Positions 17,413 through 26,443 of a DNA stretch of 64,000 nucleotides are shown here, one piece after another. The notes beneath the pieces were generated by a model. The model was not told the DNA's origin, made no database searches, and saw nothing but the letters and a program-made list of their open reading frames with translations. Made by a program: the position numbers and the translations under genes. The stretch lies in contig NZ_CP061315.1 in assembly GCF_018688315.1 (NCBI RefSeq), positions 1,488,001 to 1,552,000 of the forward strand. Direction: 5' to 3'. The stretch's first letter is position 1. Each line of letters begins with the position of its first letter. The stretch is from Polynucleobacter sp. AP-Kolm-20A-A1 (GTDB lineage: Bacteria > Pseudomonadota > Gammaproteobacteria > Burkholderiales > Burkholderiaceae).

Positions 17413-17615
17413 TTTTGTACCTGCGTATCTTTAATCTGCTGCTCAACCTTTAGTCCGCGTTTAACTACACCATCGCGCAAAGGTTTATCCGCCTGATAAT
17501 TAATTGCCAAATAAATGGTGATGATGCAACCAATCATCGCAACTGCAGGACCACTGATTAACAACCATGGCCACAATTGCTTAAACCAAGGTTTAGTAGT
17601 TTGATGTTCTGTCAT
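17409..17615 (-). CDS. ccoH: FixH/CcoH family cbb3 oxidase assembly protein
   Basis: 68 residues with one N-terminal membrane helix (WPWLLISGPAVAMIGCIITI) and a short periplasmic tail with YQADKPLRDGVVKRGL, the FixH-like region. I placed the start at the ATG at 17615 because GGAGAGG lies six bases upstream; the frame is open further but without a site. FixH proteins are usually about 150 residues, so this is the short betaproteobacterial form. It lies 25 bases after ccoG and overlaps the next gene by four bases. CcoH is needed for stable cbb3 assembly in other bacteria. Confidence 0.83.
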   Translation of the reverse strand: MTEHQTTKPWFKQLWPWLLISGPAVAMIGCIITIYLAINYQADKPLRDGVVKRGLKVEQQIKDTQVQK

Positions 17616-17640
17616 ATGCATCCTCTCCATTGCTCTTAGC

Positions 17641-19098
17641 TTAACGGGGAATAATAAAGCTAGATTTTTCATCGCGCTTTCTAGTGATCAACTCATCGCC
17701 CGACATCTCATGGGCAATTACATCAAAATGAATTGGGTAATTACCCGGCTGGTTCACACCAGTCTCAGCACTCACCTTAATTGGCATCAATAAATTGCTT
17801 GCAGGTGCAACCTCAATCTCAGTAACAACCTGGCCTTGAGAATTCAGCACTTTTAGACCATCCAAACCAAGGGCCTTCACTTGTACGTTCATATTATTTT
17901 CAGATGCATTCATGATCTGAATACGGTAAATATTTTCAATTCGCACACCCTCAACCTCACGTGCCAATGCACCACGGTCCCGCATCACATCCACTCTCAA
18001 TGGATTACGGGTTGCAAGAGACACTAAGAAGGCGGCTGTAAGTACAGTAATGAAGGCTGTGTAGATCAAAACGCGTGGACGCAAGATATGACGAATGGCG
18101 CTTTGATTCGATTCTCGGTCCTCAATAGCTCGTTCAGTCGTATATCGAATCAATCCTTTTGGATAATCTACTTTTTCCATTACCTGATCGCATGCATCAA
18201 TACAGGCGCCACAACCAATGCACATATATTGCAAGCCATCACGAATATCAATACCGGTAGGACAAACTTGCACGCAAATACTGCAGTCAACGCAGTCACC
18301 CAAACCTAGAGACTCATGATCAGCAGATTTACTGCGGCTACCTCTAGGCTCGCCACGCACTTTGTCATATGTCACCAAAAAGGTATCTTTATCCACCATC
18401 ACGCTTTGGAAACGTGCATAGGGGCACATGTATTTACAAACTTGCTCGCGCATAAAGCCTGCGTTACCCCAAGTAGCAAAGGCATAAAAACATAACCAGA
18501 AAGTCTGCCAAGGACCCAACGACAAGTGTATTAATGCGGATCCCAGAGTGCTAATTGGTGTGAAATAACCAATGAAAGTAAAGCCAGTCCAGAATGCGAT
18601 CAACAACCAAAGGAAGTGCTTGGTGATCTTAAGGCGCCACTTTCTAAAGCCCCAAGGCCACTCCTCGCCATCCAAACGAATGCGAGCAAAGCGATCCCCT
18701 TCCACCTTGCGCTCGATCCACATAAAGATTTCGGTATATACCGTTTGCGGACAAGCATATCCACAAAATAGTCGACCAGCAATTGCAGTAAAGAGGAAGA
18801 GAGCTAAAGCCGAAAGAATTAATAGGAGTGTGAGATAGATCACATCCTGCGGCCAGAGCACTACACCAAAGATGTAAAACTTACGCTGAATTAAATCAAA
18901 GAGAACAGCCTGACGACCGTTCCAACTAACCCATGGCAAACCATAAAACAGCAGCTGAGTTGCAAAAACCAGAATTAAGCGCCAACGGGCAAATAAGCCC
19001 GTAACAGAGCGCGGGTAAATCTTTCGCCGGACCTCGTAAAGAGACTCCTCAATTACTTCTATCGGAATAGGTTTCCCACCCGGCGGAATATCTGACAC
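17641..19098 (-). CDS. ccoG: Cytochrome c oxidase accessory protein CcoG (RdxA/FixG)
   Basis: About 485 residues. Five or so membrane segments precede a cytosolic ferredoxin region with CVDCSICVQVCPTG and CIGCGACIDACDQ, giving two [4Fe-4S] sites; an additional CGYACPQTVY and CKYMCPYARFQ occur in the membrane part. The C-terminal ~120 residues form an Ig-like periplasmic domain. I start at the GTG at 19098 because TAAGG is six bases upstream; the adjoining TTG is closer than ideal. CcoG reduces Cu(II) during copper supply to the cbb3 oxidase in characterised bacteria. It follows ccoP by eight bases. Confidence 0.95.
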   Translation of the reverse strand: MSDIPPGGKPIPIEVIEESLYEVRRKIYPRSVTGLFARWRLILVFATQLLFYGLPWVSWNGRQAVLFDLIQRKFYIFGVVLWPQDVIYLTLLLILSALALFLFTAIAGRLFCGYACPQTVYTEIFMWIERKVEGDRFARIRLDGEEWPWGFRKWRLKITKHFLWLLIAFWTGFTFIGYFTPISTLGSALIHLSLGPWQTFWLCFYAFATWGNAGFMREQVCKYMCPYARFQSVMVDKDTFLVTYDKVRGEPRGSRSKSADHESLGLGDCVDCSICVQVCPTGIDIRDGLQYMCIGCGACIDACDQVMEKVDYPKGLIRYTTERAIEDRESNQSAIRHILRPRVLIYTAFITVLTAAFLVSLATRNPLRVDVMRDRGALAREVEGVRIENIYRIQIMNASENNMNVQVKALGLDGLKVLNSQGQVVTEIEVAPASNLLMPIKVSAETGVNQPGNYPIHFDVIAHEMSGDELITRKRDEKSSFIIPR

Positions 19099-19106
19099 CA
19101 AATACC

Positions 19107-20033
19107 TTACTTAGCTGTTGCTGGTTGCTTGCTATTAGACAAACCCCAGACATAAGCAGCTAATAAATGAATTTTCTCAGGGCTCAAGACTTTATCTTGA
19201 GAAGGCATCATTGCCATGCGACCTTTAGTTACAGTCTCAATAATGGTTGCCTCTGAGCCACCATACAACCAGGTCTTATCAGTAAGGTTTGGAGCGCCTA
19301 AAGCAATATTGCCTTTGCCTTCTGGACCATGACATGCTGCGCAATTCGATTTGTAAACCTCTGAACCGCGAGCCGCTTTGAGGTCATCTGCAGGCAAGCC
19401 AGAAAGGCTGCGAACATAGTTAGCAACATCCACAATTTGCTTGCTATCCAATTGCGGGAATGGAGGCATTACACCTGCACGGCCATTAATAAGAGTTGTT
19501 TTGATATTTTCTGGTGAGCCGCCATAGAGCCAGTCACCATCGGTCAAGTTCGGGAAACCTTTAGCACCACCGGCATCTGAACCATGACACTGTGCACAAG
19601 AATTCAAGAACAAACGTTGGCCCATTTCACGCGCCTTTGGATCGGCTGCAACTTGTTCAATATCCATAGTGACGTATTTAGCATAAACAGGCTTTAACTC
19701 TTCATTCGCAGTTGTCATGGATTTCATGAGTGAGCCATCAGTGGTATAGCCCAATACACCAGGGAAAGATCCAAGACCAGGGAACAGAACTAAATAAACC
19801 AATGCAAATACGCAAAATATTAAATACATCCAAGCCCACCAGCGAGGGAGCGGATTATTCAGTTCACGTAAGTCACCATCCCAGACATGGCCAGTGTCAG
19901 CTACAGCACCATCGGCTGTATGGACTACCTTAGCTTTTCGTTGTGAAGCTAATAGCCATATGCACCAAACAATGCCCACCAACGAAACTAGGGCGATGTA
20001 GTCACTCCAACCACCGTTAAAAAAGTCACTCAT
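19107..20033 (-). CDS. ccoP: cbb3-type cytochrome c oxidase subunit III, dihaem
   Basis: 308 residues. An N-terminal membrane helix is followed by a second one at the WWAWMYLIFCVFALVY segment, then two c-type haem domains with CAQCHGSD and CAACHGPEG. Distal Met ligands are probable in GVMPPFPQ and MAMMPSQD. The subunit passes electrons from soluble cytochrome c to CcoO and CcoN. The ATG overlaps the ccoQ stop by four bases. Confidence 0.96.
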   Translation of the reverse strand: MSDFFNGGWSDYIALVSLVGIVWCIWLLASQRKAKVVHTADGAVADTGHVWDGDLRELNNPLPRWWAWMYLIFCVFALVYLVLFPGLGSFPGVLGYTTDGSLMKSMTTANEELKPVYAKYVTMDIEQVAADPKAREMGQRLFLNSCAQCHGSDAGGAKGFPNLTDGDWLYGGSPENIKTTLINGRAGVMPPFPQLDSKQIVDVANYVRSLSGLPADDLKAARGSEVYKSNCAACHGPEGKGNIALGAPNLTDKTWLYGGSEATIIETVTKGRMAMMPSQDKVLSPEKIHLLAAYVWGLSNSKQPATAK

Positions 20034-20197
20034 GATTTATCCTTACTGAATTCATCCGGAAGATCAAATGGAAGCTCTGCTGATTCCTGGTTTGCTTCTT
20101 TTCTACCAGGAGACCAAGCCCACCAAACAATTCCAACAAAAAAAATAATGCCTATTACTGTTGAAAATGCCGAGAGATAAGGTGTGATCTGTTCCAT
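20030..20197 (-). CDS. ccoQ: cbb3-type cytochrome oxidase subunit IV (CcoQ)
   Basis: A 55-residue protein read directly from the gap between ccoP and ccoO. It begins MEQITPYLSAFSTVIG, has one membrane helix ending VGIVWWAWSPGRK, then a short acidic cytosolic tail. The WxAWxxxRK ending of the helix is typical of CcoQ. It overlaps ccoP by four bases and lies 26 bases after ccoO, exactly the CcoQ position in ccoNOQP operons. CcoQ stabilises the oxidase complex. Confidence 0.92.
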   Translation of the reverse strand: MEQITPYLSAFSTVIGIIFFVGIVWWAWSPGRKEANQESAELPFDLPDEFSKDKS

Positions 20198-20223
20198 TTG
20201 ATTTATGTAGTTTTAATTAAGAA

Positions 20224-20874
20224 TTACTTCGCTACAACCTCGTCAACGGTGATATACCGACGCGTAATACCCAAGCCCTGAAGGTATGCAACCAATGCAT
20301 CTAACTCAGTCTTGCCTTCCAATTCTTTCGGTGCGTTAGCAATATCTTCATCGGTATATGGTATGCCTAAGCGACGCATAGCAACCATATGGGCCTGAAT
20401 AGAGTCAGCATCAGCTTTATTCTTTGCAAGCCATGGGTATGCAGGCATATTGGACTCAGGCACAACATCACGTGGATTATTCAGGTGAATTTGATGCCAA
20501 GCATCCGAGTAACGACCGCCTACGCGAGCCAAATCTGGGCCAGTACGCTTGCTTCCCCATAAAAATGGATGATCGTATACAGACTCACCAGCCAAAGAAT
20601 AAGGACCGTAACGCTCAACTTCAGAGCGCAAAGTACGAATCTGTTGCGAATGGCAACCAACACAACCTTCACGCTGATAAATATCACGCCCAACTAAACG
20701 TAATGCGGTGTAAGGCACTACACCAGGACTAGGTTCTGTTGTTGTGTGTTGGAAAAAGAGCGGCACGATTTGCACTAAGCCTGCAATCGATACAACAATG
20801 ATTGTGGCAATAATTAACCAGCCTACGTTTTTCTCAAGTGTTCCATGGGAAAAGAATTTATTTTCGCTAGACAT
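20224..20874 (-). CDS. ccoO: cbb3-type cytochrome c oxidase subunit II, monohaem
   Basis: 216 residues with one N-terminal membrane helix ([20 protein letters not shown]) and a periplasmic domain with the haem motif [12 protein letters not shown] near residue 75. The region [32 protein letters not shown] is family-typical; the Met of SNMPAYPW is the probable axial ligand. AAGGAG lies seven bases ahead of the ATG. It follows ccoN by 12 bases. Confidence 0.97.
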   Translation of the reverse strand: MSSENKFFSHGTLEKNVGWLIIATIIVVSIAGLVQIVPLFFQHTTTEPSPGVVPYTALRLVGRDIYQREGCVGCHSQQIRTLRSEVERYGPYSLAGESVYDHPFLWGSKRTGPDLARVGGRYSDAWHQIHLNNPRDVVPESNMPAYPWLAKNKADADSIQAHMVAMRRLGIPYTDEDIANAPKELEGKTELDALVAYLQGLGITRRYITVDEVVAK

Positions 20875-20886
20875 TTTCTTCTCCTT

Positions 20887-22326
20887 TTAGTGTTCAGCAA
20901 CAGCCGTTGGAATAGGCGCATTTACAAAAGTTTTACCTTGCACAGTTTTGAAGACGTTATACGCCATCAAGAACATGCCGCTCAGGTAGCATAAGCCGCC
21001 CATCAAACGAATGACATAGAAGGGGAAGGTTGCTTTAACGGACTCAACGAAACTGTAGGTCAAAGTACCATCTGGCTCAAATGCTCTCCACATCAAACCT
21101 TGCATTACCCCAGCAATCCACATCGCAGCAATGTATAAAACCACGCCGATAGTAGCGATCCAGAAATGCAGCTCGATCCACTTGGTGCTATACATCTCTT
21201 TTTGACCAACTAAACGTGGAATCAAATAGTAGAGAGAGCCGATCGTAATCATGGCAACCCAGCCTAAAGCACCGGAATGCACGTGACCAATAGTCCAGTC
21301 TGTGTAATGAGACAAGCTATTCACAGTCTTAATCGACATCATGGAACCTTCAAAGGTAGACATGCCATAGAAGGACAGAGCTACAACTAAGAATTTAAGA
21401 ATAGGGTCACGACGGAGTTTGTACCAAGCACCTGACAAAGTCATGATGCCGTTAATCATGCCGCCCCAAGATGGCGCCAACAAGATCAAAGAGAATACAG
21501 TTCCGAGAGACTGGGTCCAGTCAGGCAAAGAAGTATGTTGTAAATGGTGAGGACCTGCCCACATGTAAGTAAAGTTCAAAGCCCAGAAGTGGACAATGGA
21601 CAAACGATAGGAATAAATTGGACGCTCTGATTGCTTAGGAATGAAGTAATACATCATGCCCAAGAAGCTAGTAGTTAAGAAGAAGCCAACCGCGTTGTGG
21701 CCATACCACCACTGCACCATCGCATCTTGTACACCAGCATATGCTGAATATGACTTCCACAATGTCGCAGGCATTTCCAAGTTATTGAAAATATGCAAAA
21801 TAGCGATTGTCAGAATGTAAGCACCAAAGAACCAGTTAGAAACATAGATATGTTTTGTCTTGCGCTTCATGATGGTACCGAAGAACACGACTGCATAAGC
21901 CACCCAAACCAAGGTGATCAAAACATCGATTGGCCACTCAAGTTCAGCGTACTCTTTTGATGTTGAGTAACCTAATGGCAATGTCACAGCAGCCAAAACA
22001 ATCACTGCCTGCCAACCCCAAAAAGTAAACGCCGCTAACTTGTCACAGAATAAACGCGCCTGACTTGTGCGCTGCACGATGTAATAAGACGTTGCAAATA
22101 ACGCCGAACCACCGAAAGCAAAAATCACCGCGTTGGTATGTAGTGGACGTAAACGACCATAGCTTAACCAAGGAATATTAAAAGTGATTTCAGGCCAGAT
22201 GAGCTGTGCTGCGAGAATAACTCCCACGAGCATGCCAACAATTCCCCAGAGCACAGTAACAATGGCAAATTGGCTGACAACCTTGTAATTGAAGGTATCT
22301 TGATTACTCCCCACGGTAAGTCCCAT
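20887..22326 (-). CDS. ccoN: cbb3-type cytochrome c oxidase catalytic subunit I
   Basis: About 479 residues, twelve membrane segments. The haem and Cu(B) His ligands lie in [34 protein letters not shown] and [15 protein letters not shown] start at the ATG at 22326, which has AAAGGAG six bases upstream; an in-frame ATG 33 bases earlier would leave almost no leader after the predicted transcription start. This is the high-affinity proton-pumping terminal oxidase for microaerobic growth. A perfect FNR site lies 81 bases ahead of the start. Confidence 0.97.
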   Translation of the reverse strand: MGLTVGSNQDTFNYKVVSQFAIVTVLWGIVGMLVGVILAAQLIWPEITFNIPWLSYGRLRPLHTNAVIFAFGGSALFATSYYIVQRTSQARLFCDKLAAFTFWGWQAVIVLAAVTLPLGYSTSKEYAELEWPIDVLITLVWVAYAVVFFGTIMKRKTKHIYVSNWFFGAYILTIAILHIFNNLEMPATLWKSYSAYAGVQDAMVQWWYGHNAVGFFLTTSFLGMMYYFIPKQSERPIYSYRLSIVHFWALNFTYMWAGPHHLQHTSLPDWTQSLGTVFSLILLAPSWGGMINGIMTLSGAWYKLRRDPILKFLVVALSFYGMSTFEGSMMSIKTVNSLSHYTDWTIGHVHSGALGWVAMITIGSLYYLIPRLVGQKEMYSTKWIELHFWIATIGVVLYIAAMWIAGVMQGLMWRAFEPDGTLTYSFVESVKATFPFYVIRLMGGLCYLSGMFLMAYNVFKTVQGKTFVNAPIPTAVAEH

Positions 22327-22379
22327 GGTTTCTCCTTTTTTGTGACCAAACAGCGACATAATCCAAATAGACTGGGTCG

Positions 22380-22421
22380 ATTATCAAAGTAAGGCCATTA
22401 AGGCAGTTTGATCTATATCAA
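22380..22421 (-). promoter_or_regulatory. FNR-activated class II promoter of ccoNOQP
   Basis: Reading the reverse strand, 22421-22408 is TTGATATAGATCAA, a perfect match to the FNR consensus TTGAT-N4-ATCAA. A -10 element GATAAT lies at 22385-22380. A transcription start about seven bases after it (near 22373) puts the FNR site centre at -41.5, the class II activation position. No good -35 hexamer is needed in such promoters. The leader to the ccoN ATG would be about 47 bases. Confidence 0.9.
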
Positions 22422-22491
22422 AAAGGGTGGGGCAAATTGGACTTGCTGAGAAGGAAAATAGGTTATTTTCTAGATCCTTTTAAATATATGG

Positions 22492-22671
22492 CTATTTTTG
22501 AGAGTGTTTACTAACTTCTTTAGGCCTAGGCGCATCATCATCCATCAAAATGGCCTCACCTGGACCATCCAAGTCATCAAATTGACCACTCTTGATCGAC
22601 CAGTTCAGAATCCAGACTAAAAGCCCGATTAACACCAAAGAGATGGGGATGAGAAGAAAGAGGCTTTCCAT
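22492..22671 (-). CDS. ccoS: cbb3-type cytochrome oxidase assembly protein CcoS
   Basis: A 59-residue protein found in the gap between ccoI and ccoN. It begins MESLFLLIPISLVLIG, a single membrane helix, followed by WILNWSIKSGQFDDLDGPG, the CcoS signature with the conserved GQFDDLxxPG. The C-terminal tail is acidic then basic. It starts nine bases after the ccoI stop on the same strand. CcoS is required for insertion of cofactors into cbb3 oxidase in other bacteria. Confidence 0.94.
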   Translation of the reverse strand: MESLFLLIPISLVLIGLLVWILNWSIKSGQFDDLDGPGEAILMDDDAPRPKEVSKHSQK

Positions 22672-22680
22672 CCCTATAGT

Positions 22681-25125
22681 CTAAGCTTTTCGCAAACGCC
22701 AGGCGTTTAAGGTCACCGCAAGCGAGGAAAGTGACATGCCGATTCCTGCGACCCAGGGATTGACCCAGCCCATCATCGCCGCCGGAATGGCAAGTAGGTT
22801 ATAGATCAGAGCCCACAATAAATTCTCTTTAATAATTGCCTGGGTTTTATCTGCCAATATCAATGTTTTTGCCAAAGGCTCTAATGAGGCAGCAGTGAGA
22901 ATGGCATCGGCTCCAGCTGCAGCCAATGGCGCACCCGCTCCAACAGCAATCGAGATATCTGCTCGTGCCAGCAAAGGGGCGTCGTTAACGCCATCACCAA
23001 TAGCCCAAATAAAGCGTCCTTCTTCTTGTAGTCGCTCAATGTAGTCGTACTTATCTTCAGGAGTGCAGCCGCCTTGGTAGTGCTCGATACCAACATGATG
23101 AGCCCACCATGCAACCGTCTCACGATCGTCTCCTGAAACCAAATGCACAGTAATGTTTCTAGACTTCACTACTCTTAAGAATTGCTCTAGCCCCACCCTT
23201 GGTGTATCCAAGAAAACAAAGCTAGCGATTACCCCTTGTTCATCAGCTAAATGCACCTGACCATATTGACCCTGTTGAGCGCCTTGATCTACACCCAACC
23301 ATAGCGCGCTTCCTAGTCGATAGGGTCCGGAACTTAGACCTCTACCCAAAAGATTAATAACGGGTTCGCTTAACAAAGGTAGCGTGAGAGCCTCGCTTTC
23401 TGCAGCACGTAATAATGAAAGCGCTAGTGGATGTCTCTGCCCAATCTCTAATGCTGCTGCCAATGCTAAGGCATCCTCGCGGCGATAACCGGAGCGCAAA
23501 TTGATAACTTCCTGTAGCTCTGGCTGGCCCATTGTTAAGGTGCCGGTTTTATCTAGCACCAAATCAGTTGCTTTTACCAGGCCCTCCATCACGTGACCAC
23601 GCACGATCAGCAAACCTAATTTAGTCACAGCGCCTTGAGCTGCTGCCATGGCAGTAGGTACTGCGAGCGACAAGGCACAAGGACAACTAGCAACAAGAAC
23701 TGAAACTAAAACTGTCCATGCGCGACTAGGATCAAAGTAAAGCCAAATCGCTGATGAAGCAAATGCACTGAATAATAAGAACGCAACGAAATAGGCGGCC
23801 CACTTTTCAGCAAGACTGACCATTACCGGCTTTGCAAGTAGTGCCTGATCCAACAGTGCTGCGATTCCTGCAATACGAGTGGATTGCCCCACAGCTTCAA
23901 TACGCATAAACAATGGGTTAAGAATATTGTGCGTTCCTGCATATAGGCGATCGCCAATTTTTTTCTCGACCGGTTTTGATTCACCGGTTAGTAATGACTC
24001 GTCTAAGGCACTTGCATTTTCAATTAAGACACCATCGGCAGGAACCACTTCGCCAGGGGATACTCGCAACACTTCGCCAGGGTTGCAATTGACTACCGGC
24101 ACAACTTCAATATCTTGTGATGCAGGGTGATTGAATGCGCGTTCACAGGTAGCAGGCAATTGTTTTGCTAACGCCTCTGCACCGCCTTGGGCATCCTGTC
24201 TTGCCAATAACTCGACATATCTTGCAGCCAAAATAAATGCCACAAACATCGTAATCGAGTCAAAATAACTTTGGCTTGATCCATTAATTAAATTAATTGT
24301 GCCGGCAATAAAAGCCAATGCGAGTGCCAGCGCAATAGGAACATCCATACCGAGCATATGCGTTTGCTTAACTGACTGGATACTGCGCCAAGCCGCCTGA
24401 AATATTGGCCCAGCTGAATACACCATAACCGGCACCGTTAATATCCAGCTAGTCCAACCTAAGAGCACTTGAAACTCGGGGGTAATATCAGCGTCAACAT
24501 AAGTTGGCCATGCATACATCATGACCTGCATCATTCCAAGCATAGCTACGCCAAGGCGCGAGAGAAGCTGGCGCCTCTCTTTTTTAGCTCTATCCAAAGA
24601 TTGAGATGGCTCGAATGGCCAAGCCTCGTATCCAATGCGCTCAATTTCAAATAGCAATCGGGCCAAACTGGTTTTATCTGGAGAAAAACGCACAATGACT
24701 TTTTGAGTCACATAATTAATTTGCACATCCTTTACTCCTGCGATGCGGCGTAAGTGTTGCTCACACAACCAAACACAAGCAGCGCAACGAATTTTTTCCA
24801 AGCGCAGGGTAGTTTCGAGATCACCCTCTTCTCCAGCTGATCGGGTAAATCGCCCCCGCAATGATGGATCATCATAAGGCTTTAGTTTTTCTGGAATCTC
24901 ATTGAGAGCAAGGTAAGCAGCAGGCTTATCGCTGGATTGAACGCGCCGCGCATAGAAAACCTCTAAGCCTTCGCCATGAATGGTCTGCGCAATCGCCATA
25001 CATCCAGGACAGCAAAATGATCTGGGCTCGCCACCCAATTCTGCCTCGATTAAATCGCTAGGAAGAATCTGGCTTGAACAGTGATAGCAAACTAGAGAAT
25101 TCTTTTTGTTCATCAGATCACTCAC
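22681..25125 (-). CDS. ccoI: Copper-exporting P1B-type ATPase for cbb3 assembly (CcoI/FixI)
   Basis: 814 residues. The N-terminus has CYHCSS and CCPGCMAIA cysteine motifs, then a heavy-metal domain whose metal site is CAACVWLC. Six to eight membrane segments follow. The ion-channel motif SCPCALSLA, phosphorylation site LDKTGTLTMG and hinge GDGVNDAPLLA are all present. CcoI sends Cu(I) to the periplasm for CcoN. The GTG at 25125 overlaps the stop of the upstream MFS gene (GTGA); an ATG four codons later is an alternative start. ccoS follows nine bases after the stop. Confidence 0.95.
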   Translation of the reverse strand: MSDLMNKKNSLVCYHCSSQILPSDLIEAELGGEPRSFCCPGCMAIAQTIHGEGLEVFYARRVQSSDKPAAYLALNEIPEKLKPYDDPSLRGRFTRSAGEEGDLETTLRLEKIRCAACVWLCEQHLRRIAGVKDVQINYVTQKVIVRFSPDKTSLARLLFEIERIGYEAWPFEPSQSLDRAKKERRQLLSRLGVAMLGMMQVMMYAWPTYVDADITPEFQVLLGWTSWILTVPVMVYSAGPIFQAAWRSIQSVKQTHMLGMDVPIALALALAFIAGTINLINGSSQSYFDSITMFVAFILAARYVELLARQDAQGGAEALAKQLPATCERAFNHPASQDIEVVPVVNCNPGEVLRVSPGEVVPADGVLIENASALDESLLTGESKPVEKKIGDRLYAGTHNILNPLFMRIEAVGQSTRIAGIAALLDQALLAKPVMVSLAEKWAAYFVAFLLFSAFASSAIWLYFDPSRAWTVLVSVLVASCPCALSLAVPTAMAAAQGAVTKLGLLIVRGHVMEGLVKATDLVLDKTGTLTMGQPELQEVINLRSGYRREDALALAAALEIGQRHPLALSLLRAAESEALTLPLLSEPVINLLGRGLSSGPYRLGSALWLGVDQGAQQGQYGQVHLADEQGVIASFVFLDTPRVGLEQFLRVVKSRNITVHLVSGDDRETVAWWAHHVGIEHYQGGCTPEDKYDYIERLQEEGRFIWAIGDGVNDAPLLARADISIAVGAGAPLAAAGADAILTAASLEPLAKTLILADKTQAIIKENLLWALIYNLLAIPAAMMGWVNPWVAGIGMSLSSLAVTLNAWRLRKA

Positions 25126-26357
25126 GCACGCGCTGCACTACCCCAACCTCTACGGCGCTCATAAATCACAAAAAGAACGCCCCACATGACAACAGCAACG
25201 TATGCCCATATCCAAGCGGCTTGAGAGGTGCGTGAACCAGAAATATCTAAGACGAAACCAAAAATGGCTGGGCCTAATAAGCCGCCGCCAAAACCCATTA
25301 GTGAATGCAGACCCATAGCAGCACCTTTAATATTTTCTTGTGCGCTTATCACTAAGCCTGCAGTAAGGGTTGATGAATCCGCCATGATGAAAATAGCATG
25401 GCCAATAGCCAAAGCCACAATCAACCACCAGGATTGACCTGTTGAGCAAGCAAATGCAATTCCCAATACAGCGCTAGTCAGCATCACAATGCATACCCAC
25501 TTTTGACGACCAACTCTTAAGGCAATCTCATTACCCAATATTGACGCAGGCACTCCAAAGAAATTAATAACGCCTGCCAAGGTTGTTGCCGCCAATATAA
25601 AAGACTCTCCAGAAGCAATGGCGCAGAAAGCAAAAAAAGCCACAATCCAGCTTCTAGAGGCAAAGAGCTCCAAAGTGTGTGCGGTATAACCAAAAATAAA
25701 TCCTGCTGCATTTTTATCTTGCAAAACCAATTTCCATTTATCCACTGGAAAAATGTCGTGCAAGCGAATATTGATTGGCCCATTCCATTTCTCATGCTGC
25801 AGCGCTGGAATAAATAGCAGCACAATTAAAAATGCGATAAATGGTCCTAAGGCAATTAGGCCAAAGACATATTGCCAACCGAGTGCACTCAGAATCCAGC
25901 CCGAACACAAATAAGAGAATCCTGTACCAATTCCGAAGAAGGCAGTGTAGAAAGCAATATGACGCGTTAGCTCGCCCGACTGAATACGATCAGACAAAAT
26001 TTTGAGGCCTGGCATATAAGTACCAGCCAAACCTGCACCATTAATTGCCATAAAAAACATGGCGGTCCAAAAGTTATTGGCGAGTAAGCCCATAGCCAAA
26101 AGACCGAAAGTAGCCGATAAGCCTCCAATTAAATAAACTTTGCGTGCATCAACCCTATCTGTGAGCGCGGTGGCCAAAGGAACTGCCAACATATAACCAA
26201 AGAAAAAGGCGCTGGCAATGAGTCCAGACTGTAAATTGCTTAAATGCCATTCTTCCTGCAAGGTAGTGAGCACTACTGCGTAGCAAGCAAAGCCCAATAA
26301 AGCACAGGTTTGTGCCATGAGCATAAGAGGAGTGTAACCAGCCGATCGAAAGCGCAT
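25122..26357 (-). CDS. MFS transporter translationally coupled to ccoI
   Basis: 411 residues with about twelve hydrophobic segments. The first cytosolic loop motif is ATALTDRVDARKVYLIGG (MFS motif A). The stop codon overlaps the ccoI GTG start, so the pair is cotranslated. In Rhodobacter, CcoA, an MFS copper importer, supplies the cbb3 pathway; this gene could do the same by position. I do not see the paired MxxxM/HxxxM motif of CcoA clearly, although GHAIFIMADSS and LHSLMGF bring His and Met together in the second half. The substrate is therefore open. Divergent from a Bug receptor gene. Confidence 0.85.
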   Translation of the reverse strand: MRFRSAGYTPLMLMAQTCALLGFACYAVVLTTLQEEWHLSNLQSGLIASAFFFGYMLAVPLATALTDRVDARKVYLIGGLSATFGLLAMGLLANNFWTAMFFMAINGAGLAGTYMPGLKILSDRIQSGELTRHIAFYTAFFGIGTGFSYLCSGWILSALGWQYVFGLIALGPFIAFLIVLLFIPALQHEKWNGPINIRLHDIFPVDKWKLVLQDKNAAGFIFGYTAHTLELFASRSWIVAFFAFCAIASGESFILAATTLAGVINFFGVPASILGNEIALRVGRQKWVCIVMLTSAVLGIAFACSTGQSWWLIVALAIGHAIFIMADSSTLTAGLVISAQENIKGAAMGLHSLMGFGGGLLGPAIFGFVLDISGSRTSQAAWIWAYVAVVMWGVLFVIYERRRGWGSAARA

Positions 26358-26443
26358 AAAGTGTCAGTAAAAACGTGAACTCATTCTACTCGCCCTAATG
26401 CCCAAAGACCCGCTACACTTATAAAAAACTAGACGGAGACAAC

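Noticed and set aside
20424..20732. Forward ORF of 102 codons within ccoO
   Set aside because: Antisense to ccoO; not supported by any motif.
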